From NCBI GenBank assembly GCA_963555705.1, contig OY743168.1, positions 94,218,925 to 94,282,924 on the forward strand: a stretch of DNA of 64,000 nucleotides, read 5' to 3'. This DNA is from Ligustrum vulgare. Taxonomy: Eukaryota; Streptophyta; Magnoliopsida; Lamiales; Oleaceae. A program made the position numbers and the translations under genes. Under the pieces are notes generated by a model, which made no database searches, was not told the origin of the DNA, and saw only the letters and a program-made list of their open reading frames with translations. This document shows, piece after piece, positions 10,355 to 23,177 of this stretch (the stretch's first letter is position 1; every line of letters starts with the position of its first letter).

Positions 10355-12652
10355 ATATGATTATTAATAATCTATTTTCTATTTTCGGATTTTGTGATTT
10401 CAAATTCAGGATTACTTATAATTAGACCTCTATAAATATTGTGTATTCTTGATTGTTTATTTTCTTACTACAAAATCGATTATTCTCGCTAGAATAGAAT
10501 TATAGTTTATTTAATTTCTAAAAATTGATTATGAATAATTGAGATTGAGAATCCGTCCCTGGCCTTGTGTGTCCTTCTTAATCCCTGGGCTAATTATCAT
10601 ACTTTTAGGAAAAATACATTAATAAGGTATTTTAAAATACAAATTTAAAAAATGAGGTCAAACTTGTATAATTTCAAAAATCAAGTTGTAATTAGAATTA
10701 ATTAATTAAATTAAAGAAATAAAAATATTTTAATAAATATATATATATATTAAGATCACAATATTGTATAATTTCAGGTCACAAGTCAAATTTTTAAGAT
10801 TACAGACTTATTTTTTGGTCACAATCAAAGAACTTTTAAGTCACAATTAATTTAAAGGTCATAAGTTATCAAATTAGTAAGTCACGAATGTCAAATTACT
10901 CGATCCAAATTTTTTATCTGGATCACAACTTATCAAATTATTAGGTCGTGAATCTTTAAAGCCACAATTATCGAATTATGTCACAATAATTATATTACTA
11001 CGTCACAACTTATCAATTATTAGGTCACGAATCATTCAAGTCACAATTATTTTATTTCAACTTCATAACTTAGCAATTATTAGGTTCGTCTCACCACCAC
11101 TATCACCACCACGGTACCACCTGAATATCGTAATCGCTGCATCCAACGAACAACTTCAACCTCAATCTTAACAAAAAAAAAATGCAATCAACATCCACCG
11201 CTACACAAACATCACCACTATCAACCAACACCATCATCAACCAACACCATCATCACCGCACACCACCGTATCCACCAAACCACCACACCACAACAACCAC
11301 TGCATCCACCACACCACAGCCCCACCATCCATCGCAACATTTACTCATTTGGAGAAAAAATCAAATACGCGAAAAATATAAAAATAATATTCTTTAATTT
11401 CAAAATTACAAATTCAAAACAAATATAGATTTATGGTAGTTAATTTTTTTATTATATTATATTTTATTTAAAAATATTTTATCATAAAAAAATAAGATAA
11501 AAATAACTTATTTTATAGAAAAAATTTCAACAAACAAATTTATAATAAATAAATATATTTTTTTAAAATAGAAAGAAAATATACTAGATAACAACCTACG
11601 GATACAACTAGAGATGCTTTCGAGATATGATGCTAACAAAAATTTAAAAAGAAAAAAAATTCTGTAAAGATTAATATTTTTTAATTTTGATTAGTTTTGT
11701 ACATGTTGCATTTCCTATTTTGGTTACTTTCATTTTTTTTAAAGTCTTGAATTCGATAATATTTTATATTAAAATGTTATTGTACTATATTTTTATTTTA
11801 TATAATTCTATAATTAAAATATTTTCGTAAATTTTGATCGAAATCACTATCTCAAATATATTCTCGTGCATCATAGATTCACACAAGTGAAAATACTCGT
11901 TTAACAAGACCACTAGTTATACATATATAATTATAATTTCAAAACTCTTTTGAAAAAAAAAAAAAATTAAAACTGATTTTTTCCTGTAAACTTACATAAT
12001 GTTAAAGATTTTTTTATTAAAAATATGCGTCTAAATTAATTGAATTTGTCTATGCAAAAGTTTTTCACATTTTTCGATGACTTATCATAAATATTTTATA
12101 AATCAATTTTTGATTTTCCTAATATTTTATGATATTAGATAACTTCTTGATATATGACACATGATTTCTTTATTAAATTGACATATTTAAGCAATAGTCA
12201 AAAATATATTTAGACAAATTCGATGAATATATATATAAAATATTTATATTTATTAAAATTTGCAATAAATTTACAATTTTATTTCTTCTTTAAACAATAT
12301 CAATTATCTCAACTAATTTCAAAATCAGTATTAGTATTTCAAAATATTATGCATCTCATTCATCCTATAAATAAAACATGTAAAACACATGTTTACTCTA
12401 CTAGTTAAGAAAAAAGTTGCAGATAAGGATATGTCACTGTATGTTATTACTCATTCTGATACAATGCATATAAACATTTATGTGATCAAAAGCTATTTTT
12501 AATATTTTTAACTTGAATTTACTAAATTTTAGCTATAAATTCTGCAAATATTGTAGCTCTCAAGGCCCAAATAAAATTTGTTTCAAGAAGTTTCAAGAGA
12601 TCACCTCAAACTTTTATATTTGATCATATACTGTCATTATCTTTTATCAAAT
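10355..12652. other. Gene-free AT-rich region with degenerate repeats
   Basis: From about 10,770 to 11,080 the words GGTCACAA, AAGTCACAATTA and TATCAAATTATTAGGTCA recur in diverged form. From 11,090 to 11,350 there is a CA/CCAC-rich low-complexity stretch whose open frame (11182-11397) is a Thr/His/Pro translation of that repeat. At 11,700-11,880 a segment resembles 16,780-16,945 in the same orientation (both contain GAATTCGATAATATTTT followed by ATTCTATAATTA-like or related words), so an uncharacterised repeat family is present. No host gene recognised. Confidence 0.55.
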
Positions 12653-12653
12653 A

Positions 12654-12680
12654 CTAGTGGTGCCCGTGCGTTGCACGGGT
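12654..12680 (-). mobile_element. Helitron 3' terminus (hairpin plus CTAG)
   Basis: On the minus strand the sequence reads a hairpin CCCGTGC-AAC-GCACGGG (12663-12679), a short spacer and CTAG, followed by host T. This is the standard 3' end of plant Helitrons. The matching 5' end, which should lie to the right, was not located with certainty; a candidate TCCTATTATTATATATG on the minus strand at about 16,455-16,475 would make an element of about 2 kb after removal of the solo LTR at 13,887-15,736. Confidence 0.65.
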
Positions 12681-13881
12681 GTAGTAAGAATTTTGTATAT
12701 AATAGTTTTGTATTGTTGTGATCAACGAGATAAAAGTATAGAAAGATAAAACAAAAATAATAAAGGCGTTAAATAAAATAAAACATTTGTAATGAACATT
12801 CCAAAAAAAATTATTAAAGATTCAAAGGGCATGGGGAGTCATGATTGTTAAGATTCATACAAAGAGCTTAACAAAACAATCAAAAGAAGAGAATTATATT
12901 ATTGGTCATTTGGGAAAGATCAAAAAGGAGTTGACAAAAAGAATATTGTGTGCTTTGTCCACTAACTAATCAGCACTCAGCCACCCATTAAAATTAACTC
13001 AAAATTTCTCAAGTAGTCATATCAGTTGAGAAGATAATGCAGTCTATGCACTTATTTCTACACCTTAACAGCCAATAATTGCCAATAAACTCAACAAAAA
13101 AAGTAACTAACGACAATTCAATGGGAAAATAAATATGAAGCACAACTCAGCCTCCTACAAGCCACAGATAAATACGTACAATAAACTATTCAAATCAAAT
13201 TCATTTTAAGGTGGGCAACAACAATTACATATTGCATATCTTAATTAGAGTTCCTTTTTGTAAATATTTTTGTTAGGATACATGGCATGCTGATTATAAG
13301 GTCATTGTCCTGAAGATCCCTTCTATTGTCCAACTTTCACATCGGTTACCCAAATTGTAAGCAACTAATATCTTTGGCACTATGTTTGGAAGGGAAAGCA
13401 ATGTTTGGTTAGTGCTTTTACCACTCTTCAAAAGCACAAGGGCTCCCGATTTCTCTTGCCAAGTCTATGTTCCTGTTAAAAAAATGTAATTCATATTCTA
13501 ATGTAGAATGTTATAGATTAAAAATATTTAATGAATATTGAGATAGACAGATAACCTAACTACTAAGTTAGTCATCGGGTTAAATTTATCAGATTATATC
13601 TCAACTTAAATTTTATTCATCGTTATATTAACAGATTTCTTAATAAAGCTGTCAAAACTCATTACTCCATGCAAAACCAAAAGTTAGAATAAAGAAGCAA
13701 TGAATACGAATAATAATTTTGTGCATCATATATTTTTCAGGATAAGGAGAATCATTAAGAATTTAAATTATTATCACAAATTCATCACAAGATGGTTGTT
13801 TTTCAACCGTAAGCTCATAATCTCAATCTTTCCTAGTCTAGATTATTCTCCAATATTCATGTATATATCTATCAATATGAC
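12681..13881. other. Gene-free AT-rich DNA, probably Helitron interior
   Basis: No coding frame with recognisable content. The open frame at 13700-13921 is AT-rich and matches nothing I know. By position it may be the body of the Helitron that ends at 12654. Confidence 0.4.
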
Positions 13882-13886
13882 TAACT

Positions 13887-15736
13887 TGTTGACCATGGTA
13901 AACTTAACCTTATTGTTTTGATCATAGCAAACAAGAATATATTGTGTTATTAACAAATGTGCTTCAAGTGTTTCATGTAATGATAAATATTCAAAGCACT
14001 CAATGTTCAAATCGTCTCTCAAAGATATAAACCAAAACTATGTGATCAAGCACATGAGACGCAAAGAAAATCGAGAAAGAATCGAAGATATTCAAGATCA
14101 AGATTCAAGTCGAAAAGCATAACATGAAGATCAAGAATTCAAGCATACAAGATTAGAGTTCAAGAGTTGATTTAACCTATGTAAAGGTACAACACTCTCA
14201 ATTTTTAGCGATGAAATCCAACGAACTCGAAAATAATTTTTATGCATCAAGAAACTTACTTGAAAATTCGTCACTTGCACAAAATATTTTTATCTAAGTC
14301 AATATTGCTTTTAAAAAGTTATTTGATCTTAAATCATGATTATACTATGTTAAACCACTTAGAAAAATAAGTTAGAAACCTAAAAATCGTGCATTTTCAT
14401 ATTTTTCAAAAGTCAATTTTTCAGTCAACCGAAATTGGTCAACCGAAAGTCCAATGGTTGAAAATGTCTAACAGCTATATGCATATTTTGGTCGACCGAA
14501 ACTCCAGAATTGGTCAACCGAATGTTGCTGAATTTGATTTTCTTGATCTATAAACAGCCTTCTCTTTTGCATTCTTTTTCAACAACATAGAAGAGATTTT
14601 AGAGAAAATTTCTTGTGAAAATTCATTATTCTTACTTGGTTTATATTCATCTATTATTATTATAAAACTTTGATTGATCTAAACTTTGTTTTATCAAATT
14701 CATCAAAGTTTTTGGAAGAAAGTTTTGTGAAGATTCTTGATTTTATATTGTTTAAACTTCTTCAACATCTTCACACTATATTGGAATTGAAGTGTAAGTC
14801 TCTCTTTGTTCTAAACTTGTTTTAATCTTTAAAAAGGGAGAAATTTCAATTTAAGGAACTTTGATTATTTGCGCTACATTTTTCATTATCATTTGATTCA
14901 TCAAAGTTCTATTGCCTAAACACTTTGAGCTTAACTTATTGTTAATTATTCAATTGTAGCATCTCTTGGTACTTAATTTGATTCAATATTTTAACAAGAA
15001 TTATTTGAAATTTTTTGTTTCATTACATTGAACTTTTCATTATCATTTGCATCAAAAAATTTCTCTAACACTCGAGCTTAATTCATTGATATCTATTGAA
15101 ATGTTAGCATAACTCTCTCGGTACTTAATTTGAGTATATCATTTGTCAAGATAGTTATTTCAATTGTAAATTCAATTTATTATATCTTGTGGTTTCGAGA
15201 TCCTTGTGAAAACCCGATTGTTTGTTAAGGATAAGTACTGCTTGTTTTAAGTCACTTAAGGATAGCTGCTCCTTGTTGTAAGTCACTTATGGGTATGTGC
15301 TCCTTATTGTAAGTCACCTAAGGGTAAGTGCCCCTTATTGTAAGTCACTTAAAGATTTGGTACTCCTTGTTGTAAGTTACCAATATAGTGAATTTGACCT
15401 TACTCGTGACGGAGAGCTCGGTAACGGAGGACGTAGATCACGTTGGTTGATTGAACCTCCTTAAATCGCGTTTGCATTCTCTTATCCCTTTTTACTTACT
15501 TACATTGCACTTACTCTATTCTATCAATTTATATTGTGTAACACTATATCTATTTGATATACTTGCTTTATCAATTAAGTTTACACATTTATAGCACACT
15601 ACATTGATAGTTAAGTTACTTGCAACACTAAGTGCTCATACTTGTACCCATTGATTTTTAAGTTTGAGATTATTTATCGAAAAAGTTTTATAAACCAATT
15701 CACCCCCCTCTTGGTTAGTTTACTCTTGAGCCAACA
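13887..15736 (+). mobile_element. Solo LTR, copia-type (SIRE/Angela-like), 1,850 bases
   Basis: Starts TGTTGACCATGGTAAACTTA and ends TTTACTCTTGAGCCAACA; the ends form the imperfect inverted repeat TGTTGaCC/GcCAACA. A perfect 5-base TSD TAACT flanks it (13882-13886 and 15737-15741). The phrases AATTCACCCCCCTCTTGGTT near the end and GGTCAACCGAA/GGTCGACCGAA in the middle are typical of long plant copia LTRs. No primer site or coding frame follows, so it is a solo LTR. Confidence 0.85.
15227..15381. repeat. ~37-base tandem repeat in the solo LTR
   Basis: About four copies of a unit built on CTCCTTGTTGTAAGTCACTTA and AAGGGTAAGTG, with a few substitutions per copy. It lies in the downstream part of the LTR. 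Confidence 0.85.
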
Positions 15737-15741
15737 TAACT

Positions 15742-16947
15742 TTGGACAATTTTAGATCGTATATTATAAATCAAAAATTAATATATAAACCCCTTTCAGT
15801 GTGGCAAAACTTGGAACTGAAAATCAAATATTTTTCAAGGCATAGAACGACGTTGAACAAACCCCAAAAAACACTCACATGAAGAAGATCTCAACACTGG
15901 CGATGACTCCGGATGAAACCTAGTCTCTGGAAGGCTGGAAGCGAAGTGAGAAGTGACGTTGATTTCTCCGTATTCCAAGAAATGATTGAAGCCCCCCCCC
16001 CCCCCCCCCCTCTTGTAATGATAAAAAAGGTAAAAAAAAAATAATAATAAAAAAAATTATCGGAGGTCGATGAGCGGGGAAGGGAAAGAATCGAAGAAAA
16101 TATAGGAGGAAGCTTCGAGAGAGACTAGAAAAGAAATGAGTTACACTTAAAAAAAATAAAAATAAAACATCACGATGACATCAGCCTTATGAACAGTATT
16201 TTGGCTTCTCCTCTTTTATAATAATTAGGATTTGAACTTAAATGGAATGAAGAGCCAGAAAAGATAGGCTCAAGAACTCGGGCATCCATGAACGAAAATA
16301 TTGCACGACAATAAAATGATCAAGTAAACCATGCAGTCTAAATACAGTAGATTATGGACTTTTGCATACACTTTATGGCGATTCTCTCTAAATTCGAAAT
16401 AAAACTTTATCTTATATTTTAATTCACCACAAGTGCAAAGAAGTGGTTGTAAAATCTGTACATATATAATAATAGGATAATCGTTACCATTTTACGTACA
16501 TAGTTTTCCGTCCAAAATAACTTTCTAAATTGAGAAACTTTCTTGCAAAAAAAGAAAAAAAATATTTTGAGCACCGTGCAACTTTTATCATTTCTTTTAT
16601 GTGTGTGTGTGTGTGTGTGTTGAAATTTTTATAAAATATATGTAATCAATACATTAAAAATTAAACTTAATAAAAAATTAAAACACAAAAAAAAAAAAAA
16701 AAAAAAATTGGTGATGAATGCAAATTTAATACAAAAATTAAGCGCCAAATTTTAAGACGCGTGAGTATTTTTTCTTTTCCTGTTTTAATTACTTTTGTCC
16801 TTTTTAAAATTTCGAATTCGATAATATTTTGTAATAAAATATTATTTGTACTACATTTTTATTTAAAATTATTTATATAATCAACATATTTTCATAGATT
16901 CTAAATTATTATCATGGATAGAAATCTCGTACATCGCACGGGAGAAA
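15742..16947. other. Gene-free region with homopolymers and Helitron-like end
   Basis: It contains a C-run at 15992-16010, a GT run at about 16603-16620 and an A-run at about 16686-16707. The stretch 16,780-16,945 repeats 11,700-11,880. At 16926-16942 CTCGTACATCGCACGGG forms an imperfect hairpin like Helitron 3' ends, and TTAG follows at about 16950-16953, so a decayed plus-strand Helitron may end here. No gene seen. Confidence 0.5.
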
Positions 16948-16998
16948 TGTTAGTTTTTGTAATAAGAATTATGTAAAACTAAATAGGCTAATAATAGG

Positions 16999-17619
16999 TG
17001 TAGAGTCAATTGGCCCATTCTTGCAGTCCTTTTATTCATCCCATTATTTTTGCCAGAAATCAGAACTTGGGCCTTCTATTTGTGACCAAATGCTGAGCCC
17101 ACTTCCTCTTCTTAAACCCGGAGCCTAAAACGTGTTTCCTTCAATCACGCCTTTATCTTTCAAACTGAATATGTTTCAGCCGTTGATCACTTCCACATGG
17201 AGCCGTTCAAGCCGTTGGATCATCCTTGTTTTATACGCTAGATGAAAAGGCAATAGGTCTAGATTTATCCATTCTGATTGAATCATTCATCTTCGTTCTG
17301 AACTCTCTGATATTTTCTCTCACTTGGCCTCTTCTGATTTTGGCGATTTCACTCTCTTACACTTTGTTTTCAGTAGAAATTTGTAGTACTCTTCTGAAAT
17401 TGTTAAGAGGTGTTTATGTGTTTTTGTAAACACAATTTGTCACTGTAATTTTGAGAGGTTTTATTTGAGTAGTTATACGCAGTTCGCGTTTCTGTTATCT
17501 TAAGGGTTTCTGTAAATTTCTTGAATATTTTACTTAAACGTTTTTACAATTGTTGTAAAGTCTTGAAAATCAATAATATTTCTCAGATTTCTTGGTGTTT
17601 TACACTTGATTTCTCTACA
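16999..17619 (+). repeat. Copia-1 5' LTR
   Basis: 621 bases, beginning TGTAGAGTCAATTGG and ending TTTCTCTACA; the ends TGTAGA/TCTACA form the terminal inverted repeat. It is directly followed by G and the primer-binding site. Confidence 0.95.
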
Positions 17620-17620
17620 G

Positions 17621-17632
17621 TGGTATCAGAGC
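17621..17632 (+). promoter_or_regulatory. Copia-1 primer-binding site
   Basis: TGGTATCAGAGC, complementary to the 3' end of initiator methionine tRNA, one base after the 5' LTR. This is the normal minus-strand priming site of plant copia elements. Confidence 0.95.
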
Positions 17633-18313
17633 CTTAGGGTTTCTGATACGGGAAAATTTTTGGGGGATTTTTTCGTTTGGGTTTCTGGGATCTTTGTTCT
17701 TTCTTTTGAAACTTCAATTTTTTTTGTGAAAAACCCCAGATCTTAAGAACTCAGGGTCTGAAACCTTTGAGTTTTTTGTGTGGATCTGCATATTTTACTA
17801 CAGATCCTGTGGTAACTTGACATCTTGGTACTTGATCGTGAAAGATCTGAAGTCAAATCTAACTTTGCTTGGAAATTTCAAAAAGAAATTCTGAAAAACA
17901 CAGCAATCAGGTGATATCTTGAAATTCTTTAGGGTTTTCATTAATTTCCTTTATCTTTATTTCTTTTTCCCTTCGTGGAAGCCCCCTTGGACCCTTTTAC
18001 TCACCTTTGTCTAGGATTCCTTTTGAAAATTCGGGAATCTGATGGAGTTCTTGGCCGACCCAAGTTGGGTTGAGGGAAAGAAAGTCATTTCTTATGATTC
18101 TTGCACATAATTTTTGTTTTTCTTTTTATACATAGTTTCTGTTACTACTGTATAATTTGTTATCTGCAGTTTGAATCTTCTATGCCTTGTCTTGTATATT
18201 GCACAATTTGAAATTTGTAAAACCCTGTCTTACACTTGATTGCATAATTTGCTCACTTTGTATAGCTCCTGCTCTTAGTTGTGCATTCTTTGACTCCCAT
18301 AATTACCTTAAAC

Positions 18314-19594
18314 ATGAATACTGCTAAGGTAGAAGTAAAAATATGGAATGGGAAGGGGGACTTTAGTTTATGGAGACAGAAAATTAAAGCCCTATTACTT
18401 CAACTAAAATGTGCTAAGGCAATTGATGAAACCTGACCTGAAACTATGACTGAGGAAAGAAGAACTGAATTAGATGAACTTGCCTGGAGTACTCTGTTCC
18501 TTCACTTATCTGACACGGTGATTAGGAAAGTAGGGGATACCAAAACTGGTGCAGACCTATGGGACAAACTTGAAGAACTTTTCCTTACTGCTTCTTTATC
18601 AAACAAATGTTTTTTATGGAAACAATTCTTTAGCTTCAAGTTTGATCCAACTTTAGGTGCTGAAGAAAACATAGACAGGTTTAATAGGATAACCCGGGAT
18701 CTTCTAAATGCAGGAGAAAAAACCACTGAAGACCAAAAGGTTATGTGTTTTTTAAATGGCATGGGGGATAAGTATAAGGACATTAGGAATGCTTTAGAGT
18801 ATGGAGGGCAAAAATTGTCTGTTGAAATAATATATACATCTCTTAAGAATAAGGAATTAGAATCTAGGTCTGAGCACAAAGAGGCCTATAATATTGAGTC
18901 CACATCTTATAGGGGAAGAAACTCTTTTAGAGGAAACTTCAAAGGCTGGAACCAAAATAGGAATAATTCTAGACAGGCTAAAGACTATCAAAATAAAAAT
19001 TTCATACCTAACAAACCTAGGGATAAGAAGTATGACAATAAAGATTTTAATCAAAACAGGTTTGAAACTAAAAGGTATGATAATAAAATTGATAGGAAGC
19101 CTGATGAAACTAGAAAATGTTTTTATTGTGGTAAGGTAGGTCATTTGGTTGATAAGTGCTTTAAGAAGTTAAGAGATGATGCTAGAAATAAACCACAGGA
19201 ACCTGCAGACATCCAGAATAATAGTGGAGTTGTTTATGTTACAACCACTTCTAATATGAAAGATGAATGGATTTTAGACTCAGGTTGTACTTTTCATATG
19301 TGCCCTTATAGGGATTTATTTGATACCTTCTCTGTGCATGCCTCTGGTTCTGTGAAACTAGGAAATGATGTATCATGTGACATAAAAGGAATATGTTCTG
19401 TGACCTTAAAACTTGCTGACAATAACAATTTGATCTTAAATCAAACCAGGTATGTCCCTGATTTAAAAAGAAACCTCATATCATTGGGTATTTTAGATGA
19501 TGAGGGTTATGAAATAAGACTCAGCAGTGGATACATAAATATTTTGAAAAACAATTTGTTGTATTTAAGTACAGTCAAGACCAATGGCATTTAA
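18314..19594 (+). pseudogene. Copia-1 gag and protease region
   Basis: The polyprotein most likely starts at ATG 18314 (MNTAKVEVKIWNGKGDFSLW), since that segment matches the N-terminus of copia gag. A TGA at 18434-18436 interrupts it. From 18446 the frame is open for 382 codons: a UBN2-type gag domain, then a low-complexity Asn/Lys/Arg stretch, a CCHC knuckle (CFYCGKVGHLVDKC, about 19,117-19,158) and the protease active-site region WILDSGCTFHMC (about 19,270). A TAA at 19592-19594 ends it where the related Copia-2 reads through, so this is a second lesion. Gag packages element RNA; the protease processes the polyprotein. Confidence 0.9.
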
Positions 19595-21466
19595 ATTTTG
19601 TCTGTGAAATATTCTCCTCCTACTTCTCTGACTATTGAAACTGTTGACACTAATCTGTCTGATTTATGGCATAAAAGATTAGGCCATGTAGGAGAAAAAT
19701 GACTTAAAAGGTTAGAGAAAAATGGATTTTTTGGAAAGAATGATTTTCAGAAACTCAGTTTTTGTGAAGAATGTGTTTTCGGAAAACAAAAAACTTCTTC
19801 ATTTGGTAAAGTTGTTCATAAATCCAAGGTAATTCTTGAATATTTGCATGCAGACCTTTGGGGTCCTGCCCCTGTTAACACAGTTTCTGGTTTTAGATAT
19901 TTCTTGTTGATTGTTGATGACTATTCCAGAAAGTCTTGGGTTCATTTGTTAAAAACCAAAGACCAAACTGTTACTGTTTTCAAAAATTTCATTACCTTGG
20001 TTGAAAATTTGAAAAACAAAAGGGTTAAAGTGATCAAAACTGACAATGGTTTGGAGTTCTGCAATTTTGAATTTGATGAGTTTTGTAAAAACCAAGGCAT
20101 ACTTAGACATAGGACTGTTTCATACAGTCCACAGCAAAATGGGGTTGCTGAAAGGATGAACAGGACCTTGTTAGAAAGAACAAGGTGCATGTTAATCCAA
20201 TCAAATTTGCCAAAAAAATTTTGGGGGGAAGCAGTTAAGACTGCATGTTTTTTAATCAATCTGTGTCCTTCCAGTGCTGTGAACTATAGCATTCCAGATC
20301 AAATCTGGAATGATGCAGTTCCAAATTACTCTGTTTTAAAGGTTTTTGGCTGTTCTGCCTATGCTCATCAGGTTCAGTCCAAACTTGAACCAAGATCTTT
20401 AAAATGTGTCTTTGTTGGTTATGGGGAAGGGGTTAAAGGTTACAGACTTTGGGTCAAAGAACAAAGTGGATTCAAAGTTATTTTAAGCAGGTCTGTTATT
20501 TTTAATGAAAAGATTTTTCCTTGCAAGTTTGAAAAGAATGAAAATCCACTTTGTGAAAAGGATTTTTTAACAACTGAAGTAAGCTTTGATGATTCTTACT
20601 TTCAGCCTGAGCAACCCCAACATTTGCATAACAATGTGCCTGCATCACCCACTTCACCCACTTTTTCTGAACATGATGAACCTGTTTTAGATAATTATCA
20701 ACTGGCCAGAGACAGAATTAGGAGAGAAATTAGACCCCCTGTGAGATTTGATGATTTTGAATCCTATTCTGCTTCTGTTTTGTCTACCTGCTTGGATACT
20801 GAACCTTGTTCATTTGAAGAAGCTATGGGATCAAAAGATAAAAACTTGTGGATTGCTGCCATGCAAGAGGAAATGAATTCCCTAATTAAGAATAAGACTT
20901 GGACCTTGGTAGAAAGACCCCCTAATAAGAAACTAATTGATTGCAAATGGATATTTAAAATAAAAGATGGGGATTCTGAAGGGGGTAAACCTAGATATAA
21001 GGCTAGGTTAGTTGCTAAAGGGTTTTCACAAAAGGAAGGCATAGACTATACTGAAATATTTTCTCCTGTTGTGAAATACACTTCTATTAGAATTCTGTTT
21101 GCTTTAGTTGCTCAAAATGATTTAGAACTTGAGCAAATGGATGTGAAAACTGGCTTTTTGTATGGCGTGCTTGATGAAACCATATATATGTCTCAACCAA
21201 AAGGTTTTGAACAGAAAAATAAACCTGATCTAGTATGTTTGCTTCAGAAATCTCTTTATGGTCTGAAACAAGCACCTAGACAATGGTATAAAAGATTTGA
21301 TAATTTCATTCAAAGCCTAAAATTTCAGAAAAGTTCATATGACTCCTGTTTTTACTTTAAAAATGATTTCTCTGATCCTATGTATCTTCTTCTGTATGTG
21401 GATGATATGCTCATAGCTGGTAAGAACCTGCAGGCTATTTCTAGTCTTAAACTGAATTTGAAATGA
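19595..21466 (+). pseudogene. Copia-1 integrase and reverse transcriptase
   Basis: Same frame as gag. The GAG_pre-integrase motif LWHKRLGHVGEK ends in a third in-frame stop, TGA at 19700-19702. From 19844 a 540-codon open stretch gives the integrase core (first Asp in LHADLWGPA, second in TDNGLEF, with the Glu in SPQQNGVAER), its C-terminal region, and reverse transcriptase with the first catalytic Asp near QMDVKTGFLYG and the YVDDML box at about 21,394-21,411. About 13-14 bases are missing near 21,450 compared with Copia-2, which shifts the frame and ends the open stretch at 21466. Confidence 0.92.
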
Positions 21467-22410
21467 AAGACTTAGGACCAGCTAGGAAAATTCTTGGTAT
21501 TGATGTTTTTAGAAATAAATCTGCAGGGAAAATTTTTCTGAATCAAAAGAGTTACATTGAAAAAGTTTTGAAAAATTTTTCTCTATTTGATTCTAAATCT
21601 GTTTCACTTCCACTGCCTTCTCATTTTAAGCTTTCTAGTGATCAATGTCCTAAAACTGCAGAAGAATTTCATAGAATGAAAAATGTTCCTTATTCAAATG
21701 CTGTAGGTTCAATCATGTATTTAATGGTCTCAACCAGACCAGACATTGCATTCTCTGTCAATGTTTTGAGTAGATTTATGAGTAATCCAGGGGAACCCCA
21801 CTGGGAAGCTCTTAAATCTTTATTAAAATATTTGAAAGGAACTTTGAATTTGAGTCTTATGTTTTCTAAATCCAAAACTGCCTTTGAACTTAAAGGATTT
21901 GTAGACTCTGACTTTGCTGGAAATATTGACAACAGGAAGTCTACCTCTGCTTACTTTTTTACTCTAAATTCTGCCTGCATCTGTTGGAAAGCACAACTTC
22001 AGAAACTAGTTGCCCTTTCTTCAACTGAAGCAGAATATATTTCAGCCACTGATGCAGTTAAAGAATGCATGTGGCTGGGGGGTTTGCTTTCTGAAATTGG
22101 GTGTTTGAGTAAACCTGAAATTGAGATTTGTACTGATAGCCAGAGTGCTTTATATCTTTCTAAAAATCCTGTGTTTCATAATAGGTCCAAACACATAGAT
22201 GTCAAATTTCATTTCATAAGAGACATCATTGAAAAAGGTTTTGTGAAAATAGTTAAGATTCCTACTCAGTTAAATCCAGCAGATGCTGGAACTAAAATCA
22301 TACCTATTACTAAGTTTAAGGATGCCCTGAATTTTCTTAACATTTTGGAATTTGATACTGCTTTACTGTATTTTTGTAGGGAACTAAGTGTTTGGAAGAA
22401 TATCTTGTAG
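21463..22410 (+). pseudogene. Copia-1 RT thumb and RNase H
   Basis: After the frameshift the polyprotein continues in a new frame for 315 codons. It holds the RT connection (SRFMSNPGEPHWEA) and Ty1-type RNase H with the catalytic residues around GFVDSDFAG, LSSTEAEYI and TDSQSAL, plus the terminal HIDVKFHFIRD motif. It ends at TAG 22408-22410 shortly before the polypurine tract. RNase H removes the RNA strand during reverse transcription. Confidence 0.92.
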
Positions 22411-22473
22411 ATGCTGAAGGATTTCTGGACTGATCACAGGAGCTGGAATGACAAAGCTGCAGTCTGAACCAAT

Positions 22474-22486
22474 TGAGGGGAAGATT
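22474..22486 (+). promoter_or_regulatory. Copia-1 polypurine tract
   Basis: Purine-rich GAGGGGAAGATT immediately upstream of the 3' LTR (TGTAGAG at 22487), the plus-strand priming site. Confidence 0.85.
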
Positions 22487-23108
22487 TGTAGAGTCAATTG
22501 GCCATTCTTGTAGTCCTTTTATTCAGCCCATTATTTTTGCCAGAAATCAGAACTTGGGCCTTCTATTTTTGACCAAATGCTGAGCCCACTTCCTCTTCTT
22601 AAACCCGGAGCCTAAAACGTGTTTCCTTCAATCACGCCTTTATCTTTCAAACTGAATCTGTTTCAGCCTTTGATCACTTCCACATGGAGCCGTTCAAGCC
22701 GTTGGATCATCCTTGTTTTATACGCCAGATGAAAAGGCAATAGGTCTAGATTCATCCATTCTGATTGAATCATTCATCTTCGTTCTGAACTCTCTGATAT
22801 TTTCTCTCACTTGGCCTCTTTTGATTTTGGCGATTTCACTCTCTTACACTTTTTTTTTTCAGTAGAAATTTGTAGTACTCTTCTGAAATTGTTAAGAGGT
22901 GTTTATGTGTTTTTGTAAACACAATTTGTCACTGTAATTTTGAGAGGTTTTTGTTGAGTAGTTATACGCAGTTCGCGTTTTTTTTATCTTAAGGGTTTCT
23001 GTAAATTTCTTGAATATTTTACTTAAACGTTTTTACAATTGTTGTAAAGTCTTGAAAATTAATAATATTTCTCAGATTTCTTGGTGTTTTACACTTGATT
23101 TCTCTACA
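22487..23108 (+). repeat. Copia-1 3' LTR
   Basis: 622 bases, about 97-98% identical by eye to the 5' LTR; differences are mainly C/T and G/T substitutions and an expanded T-run near 22,851. Ends in TTTCTCTACA followed by the TSD ATAGG. Confidence 0.95.
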
Positions 23109-23177
23109 ATAGGAAAATAATATCACTCAAAATAGTAAACTAATCCAAATCCTTACCAAATTTATTTTTGTTCTACA

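Larger units (their letters stand above)
16999..23108 (+). mobile_element. Copia-1: complete Ty1-copia retrotransposon (Tork/Tnt1-like)
   Basis: A full-length element with two LTRs, primer-binding site, gag-pol and polypurine tract, flanked by a perfect 5-base TSD ATAGG (16994-16998 and 23109-23113). Domain order (gag, zinc knuckle, protease, integrase, reverse transcriptase, RNase H) is that of Ty1-copia. Protein motifs such as GVAERMNRT, YVDDML and SRFMSNPG resemble the Tork/Tnt1 lineage. Coding is broken by three in-frame stops and one frameshift, so it is not autonomous, although the two LTRs differ by only about a dozen or so substitutions over 621 bases plus length changes in T-runs. 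It is inserted in the left LTR of the pol-less gypsy element. Confidence 0.95.

Noticed and set aside
11182..11397. 71-residue Thr/His/Pro-rich frame
   Set aside because: Low-complexity CA/CCAC repeat translation without neighbouring exons.
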